DNA of 64,000 nt. Origin: Virgibacillus_F flavescens (GTDB lineage Bacteria; Bacillota; Bacilli; Bacillales; Amphibacillaceae). Where the stretch lies: assembly GCF_050574275.1 (NCBI RefSeq), contig NZ_CP192260.1, forward strand, positions 2,108,001 through 2,172,000. The letters run 5' to 3'. The notes below the pieces were generated by a model, which was not told the origin of the DNA, ran no database searches, and saw only the letters and a list, made by a program, of their open reading frames with translations. Both the position numbers and the translations under genes were made by a program. Position 1 is the stretch's first letter, and the number at the start of each line of letters is the position of its first letter. Shown here one piece after another: positions 8,325 to 16,762 of the stretch.

Positions 8325-8362
8325 AAAGAGGAAGTTGCCTGAATTCAGGCAACTTCCTCTTT
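8325..8362. terminator. Bidirectional terminator between yajC and the YrzE-like gene
   Basis: A perfect 38-base palindrome (AAAGAGGAAGTTGCCTG, AATT centre) with T-rich flank on each strand serves the convergent yajC and 8400-8780 genes. A second, weaker hairpin (about 8271-8310) lies before it. Confidence 0.9.
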
Positions 8363-8399
8363 CATTTGCAGCATTATTTCAGTGTTTGCAGCATTCTAG

Positions 8400-8780
8400 T
8401 CATTCTTTTACTTCACCTACTGCATTCACCCCAATTACTCCGCCAACCAGGGCTACCAGGATATAGCCAAGGTGATTTAATGATTGTTCGATGGAGAAAC
8501 CTTGCTGATACCCTAAATATTGAACTGCAAACGTAAATAGTGTGAATCCCAGACCAGTTAAGCCTCCAATCAACCACCCTTTTTTCCTGCTCTTCGTACC
8601 AGCTACAATTCCTCCAATGAACAATGTTAGCAATCCTACTACTAAGGTCACCCAAGATAGAGTGGGCTCATTCAATGGTGTGAATTTAAGTAAAAGTGCT
8701 AAAATAATACTAACGATGAACACGAGTCCAAGAATTACAATCCAACCGTAAGCTAAGGCAATAAACTGCTGCTTCCTCAT
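8400..8780 (-). CDS. TIGR04086 family membrane protein (YrzE-like)
   Basis: 126 residues with four hydrophobic segments (about 8-30, 40-62, 68-88, 98-120). It carries the glycine-rich pattern GGIVAGTKSRKKGWLIGGLTG typical of this small membrane family, whose function is unknown. ATG at 8780 follows GGGAGGAAG. It lies 70 bases downstream of spoVB on the same strand and probably shares its transcript. B. subtilis has yrzE in the same neighbourhood. Confidence 0.8.
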   Translation of the reverse strand: MRKQQFIALAYGWIVILGLVFIVSIILALLLKFTPLNEPTLSWVTLVVGLLTLFIGGIVAGTKSRKKGWLIGGLTGLGFTLFTFAVQYLGYQQGFSIEQSLNHLGYILVALVGGVIGVNAVGEVKE

Positions 8781-8850
8781 TTTTACTTCCTCCCTCTGGT
8801 TTGTCCTTGTAATTATTTTATTCGTGCATTATAAAAATAGACGAAGATAA

Positions 8851-10413
8851 TTATTTTTTTGGTTGAATCCATTTAGCAAAAAGAGGAATCTGTTTTAACT
8901 CTTCTTTCGTAATAAACTTTAATGTGAATAATAGTATGAGATAAATAAGTGTTAAAATGATAAATATTCCTAGTAAAGTTAAAAGGTTTGCCTCCATGGA
9001 AAGATATATACTTTTCATAATAGAACCAAACCACCAGGTAGCAAGTAGTAACGCCGCCATTTTACAAATATCCAAAAATGGAATGAAAAATTTAATTGCT
9101 TTTAGCAGTGTGGCAAGATGTAGCGAGGTTACTAAAACTATTCCAGCTACCATAGAAAGTGCGACCCCTTTTATTCTGAATTGCGGACTGGATGCTAAGA
9201 CGAACAGTGCTATGAACTTTACGCATGCTCCAATTAAACTGTTCCACATAGCAGGCTTTGCTAGATCTAATGCTTGCAATGCTGCTTGCAGAGGTGCTTG
9301 TATATATAAAAGGAGAAAAAAAGGAGCCATTAAAACTAAAAATTGGCTTGCATGGTCTGTCCCATACATATATATTAAAATTGGTGATGCAAAAAGCGAT
9401 AAAACGATAGTAGCGAGTGCTCCTGATGCAAACGAAATTCGTATTGATTGATGGATCCGGTAGTTTATTAAATTCAGGTTCTGCTTAGCACCAGCTTCAC
9501 TTATGGAAGGCACTAACGTAATGGATAATGACTGCGTAATGAAAGTTGGCAAAAACAATAGTGGGAGTACATATCCTGTAAGTTCACCGTATTGTTGAGT
9601 TGCAAGCTTGCTAGCAATACCAGCAATAGCCAAACTCTGCATGACTATGATTGGCTCAAGAAAATACGAAATCGAACCAATCATTTTACTCCCAGTACTG
9701 GGCAATGCGACGGAAAAAAGTTCGCGCAACGTATCTTTACTGGATTTTAGATAACCAAAAAAACGATAGCGAATCTGAATAACTTTTCTTCGCTTAAATA
9801 CATAAATGATGAAACTCAACGATATAATTTCACCAATTATGACACTGATCATCGCACCGGCTGCGGCATACTCTATCCCATAAGGAAGCAGTAATTTAAC
9901 AAATAATGCTACACAGCTAATCCGGACAATTTGTTCAATTACCTGTGAATAACTTTGCGGTTTCATATCCTGAAGGCCTTGAAAGTATCCCCGGATTACT
10001 GCAGACACAGCGACGATTGGAATGATGGGACAGATAGCGAATAAAGGATAAATAGTGCGGCTTTCATTTAATAATGAAGAGGCGATAAAAGGAATAATAA
10101 ATACTAGAAGCGTCGAAACCAGCAGACTTGTACAACCTGTAATAATCAGTGAAACGACCAGTATTTTTTTGATTTTTTGCTGGTTATTCGTTGCATCTGC
10201 TTCAGCTACCCTTTTTGAAATAGCGACAGGCAGTCCTAGTTGTGTGATAGTAATAACAAGGAACAGTGTAGGGAGTGCCATCATATATAAGCCGACACCT
10301 TCTTCACCCATTACTCTCGCAACAACTATTCGATTAATAAAACCCAGCAAACGCGTTATCATCCCAGCGATTATCAATATAATTGTCCCTTGTAAAAAAG
10401 TTTGTTTGGACAT
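8851..10413 (-). CDS. spoVB: Stage V sporulation protein B, MATE/MVF-type flippase
   Basis: 520 residues with about 14 predicted membrane helices and the N-terminal MSKQTFLQGTIILIIAGMITRLLGFINRI pattern of the polysaccharide-exporter/MVF superfamily. In B. subtilis SpoVB is needed for spore cortex synthesis and is thought to move a lipid-linked precursor across the mother-cell or outer forespore membrane. The ribosome site is weak (AGAAGGCAGGG, about 10 bases upstream). It is divergent from comN and followed by the YrzE-like gene. Paralogous flippases (MurJ/YtgP type) are the alternative, but the context between yajC and secDF favours spoVB. Confidence 0.92.
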   Translation of the reverse strand: MSKQTFLQGTIILIIAGMITRLLGFINRIVVARVMGEEGVGLYMMALPTLFLVITITQLGLPVAISKRVAEADATNNQQKIKKILVVSLIITGCTSLLVSTLLVFIIPFIASSLLNESRTIYPLFAICPIIPIVAVSAVIRGYFQGLQDMKPQSYSQVIEQIVRISCVALFVKLLLPYGIEYAAAGAMISVIIGEIISLSFIIYVFKRRKVIQIRYRFFGYLKSSKDTLRELFSVALPSTGSKMIGSISYFLEPIIVMQSLAIAGIASKLATQQYGELTGYVLPLLFLPTFITQSLSITLVPSISEAGAKQNLNLINYRIHQSIRISFASGALATIVLSLFASPILIYMYGTDHASQFLVLMAPFFLLLYIQAPLQAALQALDLAKPAMWNSLIGACVKFIALFVLASSPQFRIKGVALSMVAGIVLVTSLHLATLLKAIKFFIPFLDICKMAALLLATWWFGSIMKSIYLSMEANLLTLLGIFIILTLIYLILLFTLKFITKEELKQIPLFAKWIQPKK

Positions 10414-10536
10414 ATTAGAAACCCTGCCTTCTCAAATAATAAAATTTCATATACAATGATATATATGCTAATGATGTGGCCAAGCATGACAAAAGATAGA
10501 ATAATGGTTTTCTTTAGCAGTAAGGGAGGGGCATAC

Positions 10537-10830
10537 TTGGAAATTGTACGCAGTGTTAATGAGTGGAAAGAGGCTATGAAGCCAGCTCTTGAAAGCAAAA
10601 GAAGTGAATTTCTATTATTGGGGTATTCCAAGGCTTCTACAGAGGAAATTTGGAATTGTCTCGTGCTAAAGGTTTGGAAAGGCAATCCAGAAAAACGTCT
10701 TTATGAAGTAGCTCAGGATATTTTCCATCTGGCATCCAATATATATTTAAGTTACTTAACAGTGAAAGCTTATGAAGATGATGATTTAATGGCCTCCATA
10801 CAAGCAGTAACAAGTATGCGGGAAGAGTAA
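10537..10830 (+). CDS. comN: Post-transcriptional regulator ComN (YrzD)
   Basis: 97 residues from TTG 10537, with AAGGGAGGGG six bases upstream. The longer reading frame is not used because it overlaps the divergent spoVB start and lacks a ribosome site. The stretch ALESKRSEFLLLGYSKASTEEIWNCL matches the ComN family. The protein is helical and cytoplasmic. In B. subtilis ComN promotes accumulation of comE mRNA and binds the division protein DivIVA. The likely targets comEA-EB-EC are in this window at 56-60 kb. It precedes secDF by 46 bases. Confidence 0.85.
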   Translation: MEIVRSVNEWKEAMKPALESKRSEFLLLGYSKASTEEIWNCLVLKVWKGNPEKRLYEVAQDIFHLASNIYLSYLTVKAYEDDDLMASIQAVTSMREE

Positions 10831-10876
10831 AAAATACATATGATTGGTTTTAAGTTAAAAGGGAGGCAATTGGTTA

Positions 10877-13177
10877 ATGAAGAATCGAGGTAAAATTGTT
10901 GCCTTTTTTCTGATCGTTATATTATTTGCAACAACGATTGGAACAACGGTGACAGGTATAACGAAAGATATTAACTTAGGTTTAGATCTTCAGGGTGGCT
11001 TCGAAGTATTGTACGAAGTGGAAGCTGTAGATGAAGGTGAGGAAGTAGACCGTGAGTTATTAGAAGCTACTGTTCGTACATTAAATGAACGTGTAAACAG
11101 ACTCGGAATTAGTGAAGCTAATATTAATATCGAGGGTGAAGACCGAATTCGCGTTCAACTCGCGGGGGTTGAAGATCAAACAGAAGCTCGTGAACTATTG
11201 TCAACTTCTGCAAGACTTTCATTTCGGGATGTAACCGACAAGGAATATTTAAATGGTTCTGATATTGTTGGTGGAAGTGCACAACAGGACTTTAATTCAA
11301 GAACGAATGCACCAATTGTTACGTTACAGTTAAAAGATGCATCAGAATTTGCTGATGTCACTAGTCAAATTGCAAAAATGGAAAACCTTGAAACTCCTAA
11401 CGAGGATAACTTACCTGAAACTCCTTACGAGGATAATTTGCTCGTTATTTGGATGGATTATCAGGAAGGTGACTCGTTTGCTGAAGAAGTAAAAAAAGAG
11501 GAGCCAAAATATATTTCAGCACCTCAGGTAGATGAGACGTTGAATACGGCAAATGTAATGATTTCGGGTGACTTTACAATTGAATCTGCACAACGGCTGG
11601 CGGATATTATCAATGCCGGATCACTTCCAGTAGATTTGAATGAAAAATATTCGACTTCAGTTGGAGCACAGTTTGGGGAACAGGCTCTAAATAAAACTGT
11701 TTTTGCCGGTATAATTGGTGTGGGAATAATCTTCTTATTTATGATTGCATACTATCGTTTCCCAGGATTAATTGCAGTTATTAATTTAAGCATCTATATT
11801 TACCTGATCTTAGTTGTCTTTGAATTATTGAACGGGGTGCTGACTCTCCCTGGTATTGCAGCATTAATACTTGGTGTCGGTATGGCAGTTGACGCAAATG
11901 TAATTACAAATGAGCGTATTAAAGAAGAGTTGCGCGAAGGAAAATCAGTTTCAGCAGCATTTAAGGCAGGAAACAAAAACTCTCTGTCCACTATTTTTGA
12001 TGCTAATATTACCACCATTTTAGCAGCATCTATACTATTTATTTTTGGTACAAGTTCTGTTAAAGGATTTGCTACAATGCTAATAATTAGTATTCTGGTA
12101 AGTTTCGTAACAGCCGTTTTTGGATCAAGAATACTTTTAGGATTATGGGTGAAAACAAAACTTCTTCATAACCGTCCGGGAATGTTTGGAGTGAAGCAAA
12201 AAGATATTAAAGATATTAAAGATAAGACAGAATATGAGCCTAAACTATTTGGGCGAGAATTAAATCCGGTAGATCACCGTAAGAAATACTTTATCGCATC
12301 TTCCATAATGGTTATACTTGGAGCTGTTTCTTTACTGATGTTCCAGCTAAATCCCGGAATCGACTTCACCAGTGGTTCAAGAGTTGAGGTGCTGGCTGAG
12401 CAGAGTTTAACTACCGAACAAGTAAAGAATGATTTAGCTGACATTGACCTAGTTGCAGAAACAGTGGTACTAGCTGGTAATAACGATGAAATTGCTGTTA
12501 TGCGTTTTGAAGATGTTCTGAACGAAGATACACAAATCCCTCAGATTAAGGAATATTTCACTGAGAAATACGGCAATGCACCGAACGTTAGTGTAGTTTC
12601 GCCTATTGTAGGTGAAGAACTTGTTAAAAATGCGCTATATGCGGTGGGAATCGCAATAATTGGTATGATTATTTACGTTGCGTTCCGATTCGAGTTCTTT
12701 TTTGCGATAACAGCAATTATTGCGCTTGTACATGATGCGTTTTTCGTAATTGCTATATTCAGTGTGTTTCATATTGAGTTTGACGTTAATATTGTGGCAG
12801 CCATATTAACAATCGTCGGTTATTCGATTAACGATACAATCGTTACCTTTGATCGAATAAGGGAAAACCTGATTAAAAAGAAAAGAGTCAAGTCTGCGAA
12901 AGAACTTGCTGTGATTGTGAATCGAAGTTTAGTTCAGACCTTTACTCGAAGCATTAATACTACACTGACTACTATGATAGCAGTGTTGGCGTTTCTAATC
13001 TTAGGTGCTGAATCTATTACAGGATTCGCAATTGCACTTGCGGTAGGGCTTATAGCAGGTACTTATTCATCACTATTCCTGGCAGCACAGCTATGGCTAG
13101 TATGGAGAAGTAAAATGATTAAGAAAAAGCCTGTCGTATTCGAAAAGAAAAAACGTACAGAGGGACCACAGGTATAA
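10877..13177 (+). CDS. secDF: Fused protein translocase subunit SecDF
   Basis: 766 residues. The SecD half (about 1-440) contains GLDLQGGFEVLYEV and the VGMAVDANVITNERIKEEL helix pair. The SecF half (about 455-766) contains NPGIDFTSGSRVEV and VGYSINDTIVTFDRIRE. Twelve membrane helices are expected, six per half, with large extracytoplasmic domains. SecDF uses the ion gradient to help pull exported proteins through SecYEG. The single-chain fusion is the usual Bacillus form. ATG 10877 follows GGGAGG. A strong terminator is directly downstream. Confidence 0.97.
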   Translation: MKNRGKIVAFFLIVILFATTIGTTVTGITKDINLGLDLQGGFEVLYEVEAVDEGEEVDRELLEATVRTLNERVNRLGISEANINIEGEDRIRVQLAGVEDQTEARELLSTSARLSFRDVTDKEYLNGSDIVGGSAQQDFNSRTNAPIVTLQLKDASEFADVTSQIAKMENLETPNEDNLPETPYEDNLLVIWMDYQEGDSFAEEVKKEEPKYISAPQVDETLNTANVMISGDFTIESAQRLADIINAGSLPVDLNEKYSTSVGAQFGEQALNKTVFAGIIGVGIIFLFMIAYYRFPGLIAVINLSIYIYLILVVFELLNGVLTLPGIAALILGVGMAVDANVITNERIKEELREGKSVSAAFKAGNKNSLSTIFDANITTILAASILFIFGTSSVKGFATMLIISILVSFVTAVFGSRILLGLWVKTKLLHNRPGMFGVKQKDIKDIKDKTEYEPKLFGRELNPVDHRKKYFIASSIMVILGAVSLLMFQLNPGIDFTSGSRVEVLAEQSLTTEQVKNDLADIDLVAETVVLAGNNDEIAVMRFEDVLNEDTQIPQIKEYFTEKYGNAPNVSVVSPIVGEELVKNALYAVGIAIIGMIIYVAFRFEFFFAITAIIALVHDAFFVIAIFSVFHIEFDVNIVAAILTIVGYSINDTIVTFDRIRENLIKKKRVKSAKELAVIVNRSLVQTFTRSINTTLTTMIAVLAFLILGAESITGFAIALAVGLIAGTYSSLFLAAQLWLVWRSKMIKKKPVVFEKKKRTEGPQV

Positions 13178-13181
13178 AATC

Positions 13182-13218
13182 ACAAAACCCTTGTCGCTGT
13201 TTCGCGACAAGGGTTTTA
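13182..13218. terminator. secDF terminator
   Basis: The stem AAAACCCTTGTCGC / GCGACAAGGGTTTT begins a few bases after the stop and ends in TTTTAT. Confidence 0.92.
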
Positions 13219-13278
13219 TGATTACAAAAATGAAAAGTAGGGTAACGTATAGTAAATAGATTAACGGGAGGGTACGTA

Positions 13279-13617
13279 ATGAAAGGTCAGTCATATGTCA
13301 TTTTTGCTATATTATTTGTTATTATTGTTGCTATTTTTGCCGTAATAAATGTGGATCCAGTTGAAGTGAATTATTTGTTTGGGACTGGGGAAGCACCACT
13401 GATTTTTGTCATATTATTTTCTGTATTAATGGGCGGAATTATTACAGCTGCAGTTGGAATTCTTAAGGTGTTCAGGTTACAGCGTGAAATTAATGCTTTA
13501 CGCAAAGAAAACGTTCAGCTAACTAAAGAAACTCCTTCAGTAGTTAATGAAGAACCACATGAAATGGATAATGATAAAAGTATCTTGGATCATTCAAATC
13601 AGGACAAACAAATCTAA
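13279..13617 (+). CDS. LapA-domain small membrane protein (YrvD-like)
   Basis: 112 residues. Two membrane helices (about 5-25 and 40-63) are separated by the NVDPVEVNYLFG loop typical of the LapA/DUF1049 family. A coiled-coil-prone tail (LQREINALRKENVQL) and an acidic C-terminus follow. Family members are poorly understood envelope-assembly factors. ATG 13279 has CGGGAGGG upstream. B. subtilis has yrvD in the same place before recJ. Confidence 0.8.
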   Translation: MKGQSYVIFAILFVIIVAIFAVINVDPVEVNYLFGTGEAPLIFVILFSVLMGGIITAAVGILKVFRLQREINALRKENVQLTKETPSVVNEEPHEMDNDKSILDHSNQDKQI

Positions 13618-13683
13618 TAATAATCGATTCTAATTGCGACCCTTGACTCTCTTTTGTATAATAGATAAGTCAGGGGTGAATTT

Positions 13684-16023
13684 ATGTTAAAAAGTAAAGC
13701 AAAATGGAATTTTAATAATGAAGATTCAGAAACAACGAAATGGATGGGCGATTCACCAGATTTGTCCCCTGTTATTAAAGAATTACTTGTACAACGTGGG
13801 ATTAATACGTTGGAATCGGCTACAGAGTTTTTATCACCTAAAATAGAAAACCTTTTAATGCCGGAAAACCTTTCTGATATGGATACAGCAAGTACTCGTG
13901 TACATAAGGCTATAGAACAAGAAGAAAAAATTCTCGTTTTCGGTGACTATGATGCCGATGGTGTTAGTTCAACTACATTACTAATGTCTGCTTTAAAGGA
14001 GCTTGGAGCTGATTGCGACTTTTATATTCCAAACCGGTTTACAGAGGGATATGGTCCAAACGAAAAAGCTTTTACCTATGCAAATGAACAAGGATATCAA
14101 TTAATTATTACAGTGGATTGTGGAATTGCATCTGTGAAGGAAGCCGCATTGGCTAATGAGTTAGGACTTGATTTAATTATTACTGACCATCACGAACCTC
14201 AAAATGAGTTGCCGCAGGCGCTTGCCATCATTCATCCGAAGTGCTCACCAGAATATCAATTCAAGGAGCTGGCAGGGGTTGGAATAGCCTTTAAATTTGC
14301 CCAGTGCCTTCTAGGTTATTTTCCCGACCATTTATTAGATTTAGTTGCGATAGGGACGATTGCAGATTTAGTTCCGCTAGTTAGCGAGAACCGAATACTT
14401 TCCTTTTACGGACTGCAAAAATTAACATCGACAACCAGGCCAGGTATTGAAGCTTTAAAGAACCAGTGTAAGATAGAAGGAAATGTTTCAGAAGAAGATG
14501 TCGGTTTTCGGATAGGTCCTCGGCTTAATGCAGTTGGTCGATTGCAGGATGCAAGACTAGCTGTTGAACTGCTCATGACCGAAGATCAGGAAGAAGCAGA
14601 ACAGCTTGCTGAGATCGTTCAGGGACTAAATCAGAAACGGCAAAAAATAGTAAACGACATTGTTATCGAAGCAGAAGCGTTAGTTAATGAAAAAGAAGAA
14701 AACTTTGGGATTACTATTGTAGCAAAAGAAGGCTGGAATGAAGGGGTCTTAGGAATAGTTGCGTCCAAATTAGTTAGAAAGTATGACCGCCCTGCGATTG
14801 TACTTGCAATAAACAGTGACAAAGGAACAGCAAAAGGATCTGCCAGAAGTATTCAAGCATTTGATTTATTTCAAAATTGTATGAAAGTTAGAGATTATTT
14901 CACTCATTTTGGTGGTCACTCTCAGGCGGCAGGTATGACGCTGCCAATTGAAAATGTTTCCTTATTGCAGCAGAAATTAAGTGAAATGATAAACGAACAG
15001 TTGACTAAGGAAGATTTCAAACAGGAAATAACAATCAGTAAAACACTTTCACTTCAGGAGATAAATGAAGAATTAGTCAATGAAGTAAGTCAGCTCGCAC
15101 CGTTTGGGATGGCTAATCCAAAGCCAACCTTTCACATAAACCAATTCCCTTCTAACGTGCGGCAAATTGGTTCTATGCATAATCATTTAAAAATTCAATT
15201 TAGGCAGGATGCTCAACAAGTTGATGGAATCGGATTTGGCCTGGGAGAGTTTTTCCCATTTATCTTGGAAAAAAATAAACTTTCAGTTGTTGGTGAAATA
15301 GGAATTAACGAGTGGAATGGTAATAGAAAAGCACAAATCTTAATACAGGACTTACAAATAGAAGAACATCAATTGTTTGATCACCGAGGAAAAAAACAAA
15401 TTGATATTATGCCTTTTATAGAGAATACAGATAGTTGGGTTACAATCGGTGAAAATTTAGAAAATCGTTTGAAACAGGTACCTATTAATTTAAACCAATT
15501 ATCATACAATTCTAATGAAACATTATTAGAACCAGCTAATACCCTGTTTCTGTTTGATCTTCCAGAGAATACAGATGAATTAAGCAGAGTTATTCAATTG
15601 ATCAAACCCGTAAACATACATGCGTGTTTTTATATTGAGGATAGTCAATACTTAAAGTCATTTCCTACAAGAACTGATTTCAAAAATTTCTATGCATTAA
15701 TAATTAAGCGCGGCTATTTCGATATCAAGAAGGATCTCTTTTCTTTAATGAAGGGTCATGATTGGACAGAGGAACGGATTAGGTTTATGTTAAATGTGTT
15801 TTTTGAATTAGAATTTGTTACTATTGAAGGTGGACTGGCAAAGCCTAACACTAGTCCTTTAAAAAGAGATTTACAGGAGTCCAGGTTATACCAACAGCGA
15901 ATAGAGCGCAGTAAAATTGAAAAAACGCTCTATTATTCTAACTATGATGATTTAACGCAATGGTTAAAAAGATTAACAGAAGATGTGGATATTCCCAAGG
16001 AGGAGCTTACCTATGGATTATAA
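13684..16023 (+). CDS. recJ: Single-stranded-DNA-specific exonuclease RecJ
   Basis: 779 residues. DHH-superfamily metal motifs are FGDYDADGVSS (87-97), a second aspartate stretch ITVDCGIA, TDHHEPQNELP near 164-174 and GGHSQAAGMTL near 415-425. The C-terminal extension with the OB fold and Firmicute-specific region is present. RecJ degrades single-stranded DNA 5' to 3' in recombination and repair. ATG 13684 follows CAGGGG. Its last 11 bases overlap apt, so the two are translationally coupled. Length matches the family (about 780). Confidence 0.97.
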   Translation: MLKSKAKWNFNNEDSETTKWMGDSPDLSPVIKELLVQRGINTLESATEFLSPKIENLLMPENLSDMDTASTRVHKAIEQEEKILVFGDYDADGVSSTTLLMSALKELGADCDFYIPNRFTEGYGPNEKAFTYANEQGYQLIITVDCGIASVKEAALANELGLDLIITDHHEPQNELPQALAIIHPKCSPEYQFKELAGVGIAFKFAQCLLGYFPDHLLDLVAIGTIADLVPLVSENRILSFYGLQKLTSTTRPGIEALKNQCKIEGNVSEEDVGFRIGPRLNAVGRLQDARLAVELLMTEDQEEAEQLAEIVQGLNQKRQKIVNDIVIEAEALVNEKEENFGITIVAKEGWNEGVLGIVASKLVRKYDRPAIVLAINSDKGTAKGSARSIQAFDLFQNCMKVRDYFTHFGGHSQAAGMTLPIENVSLLQQKLSEMINEQLTKEDFKQEITISKTLSLQEINEELVNEVSQLAPFGMANPKPTFHINQFPSNVRQIGSMHNHLKIQFRQDAQQVDGIGFGLGEFFPFILEKNKLSVVGEIGINEWNGNRKAQILIQDLQIEEHQLFDHRGKKQIDIMPFIENTDSWVTIGENLENRLKQVPINLNQLSYNSNETLLEPANTLFLFDLPENTDELSRVIQLIKPVNIHACFYIEDSQYLKSFPTRTDFKNFYALIIKRGYFDIKKDLFSLMKGHDWTEERIRFMLNVFFELEFVTIEGGLAKPNTSPLKRDLQESRLYQQRIERSKIEKTLYYSNYDDLTQWLKRLTEDVDIPKEELTYGL

Positions 16024-16525
16024 AAAATATATAAAAATAGTAGAAGACTGGCCAAAGGAAGGTGTTCAATTTAAAGATATAACACCTTTAATGGACAATG
16101 GTGCAGCATTTAAATCTGCGGTCGATGAGATAGTCGAATTCGCACAGGAAAAACAAATTGATATCATTGTTGGACCAGAAGCAAGAGGGTTTATAATCGG
16201 CTGTCCGGTTTCTTATGCACTGGAAATTGGTTTTGCACCGGTAAGAAAAGAAGGGAAGCTTCCTCGCGAAGTAATTAAGGTTGATTATGGGTTAGAGTAT
16301 GGACAAAATGTTTTGACGATTCACAAAGATGCTATCAAACCAGGACAACGCGTCTTAATTACAGATGATTTACTTGCAACTGGTGGGACGATTGATGCCA
16401 CCATTAAGCTAGTGGAAGAGCTAGGTGGAATAGTTGTGGGCTGTGCATTTTTAATCGAACTTACTTATCTGGATGGACGAAGTAAACTGGATGGATATGA
16501 TGTGCATACGCTAATGCGTTATTAA
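16013..16525 (+). CDS. apt: Adenine phosphoribosyltransferase
   Basis: 170 residues from ATG 16013, with AAGGAGG inside the recJ 3' end. It converts adenine and PRPP to AMP. The PRPP loop VLITDDLLATGGTIDAT is near residues 116-132, and VGPEARGFIIG is near 52-62. The start before 16013 is rejected because the ribosome site and family length fit this one. The gene overlaps recJ by 11 bases and precedes relA, the same order as in B. subtilis, and links purine salvage to (p)ppGpp metabolism. Confidence 0.97.
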   Translation: MDYKKYIKIVEDWPKEGVQFKDITPLMDNGAAFKSAVDEIVEFAQEKQIDIIVGPEARGFIIGCPVSYALEIGFAPVRKEGKLPREVIKVDYGLEYGQNVLTIHKDAIKPGQRVLITDDLLATGGTIDATIKLVEELGGIVVGCAFLIELTYLDGRSKLDGYDVHTLMRY

Positions 16526-16551
16526 TATAATACAATTTTAAATTTGAATGG

Positions 16552-16592
16552 CCTGACAAAGCTGCTTTAATTCGTCAGGTCTATTATTTTTC
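16552..16592 (+). terminator. Probable apt terminator
   Basis: CCTGAC / GTCAGG arms are separated by 16 bases, and TCTATTATTTTT follows. The stem is short, so this is a moderate call. The rest of the apt-relA gap (16593-16762) is AT-rich and I see no other clear element in it. Confidence 0.5.
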
Positions 16593-16762
16593 CAATAAGA
16601 TATAGGTTGCTATCTGATGTATTATAGGAGATTATAGAAATAGACTTAAATTCCAGCGGAAGATAATGTTTATTACTTTACATTTTTATAAAAATTTTCG
16701 ATACTAGATAGAAATAAAAAATCAATGATTGATTATTCCCTACATTGAATTAAGGTGATCTC

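Noticed and set aside
13643..13662. TTGACT and TATAAT before recJ as a promoter
   Set aside because: Only 8 bases separate the two boxes, far too few for sigma-A. The TATAAT alone may be a -10 but no -35 fits.
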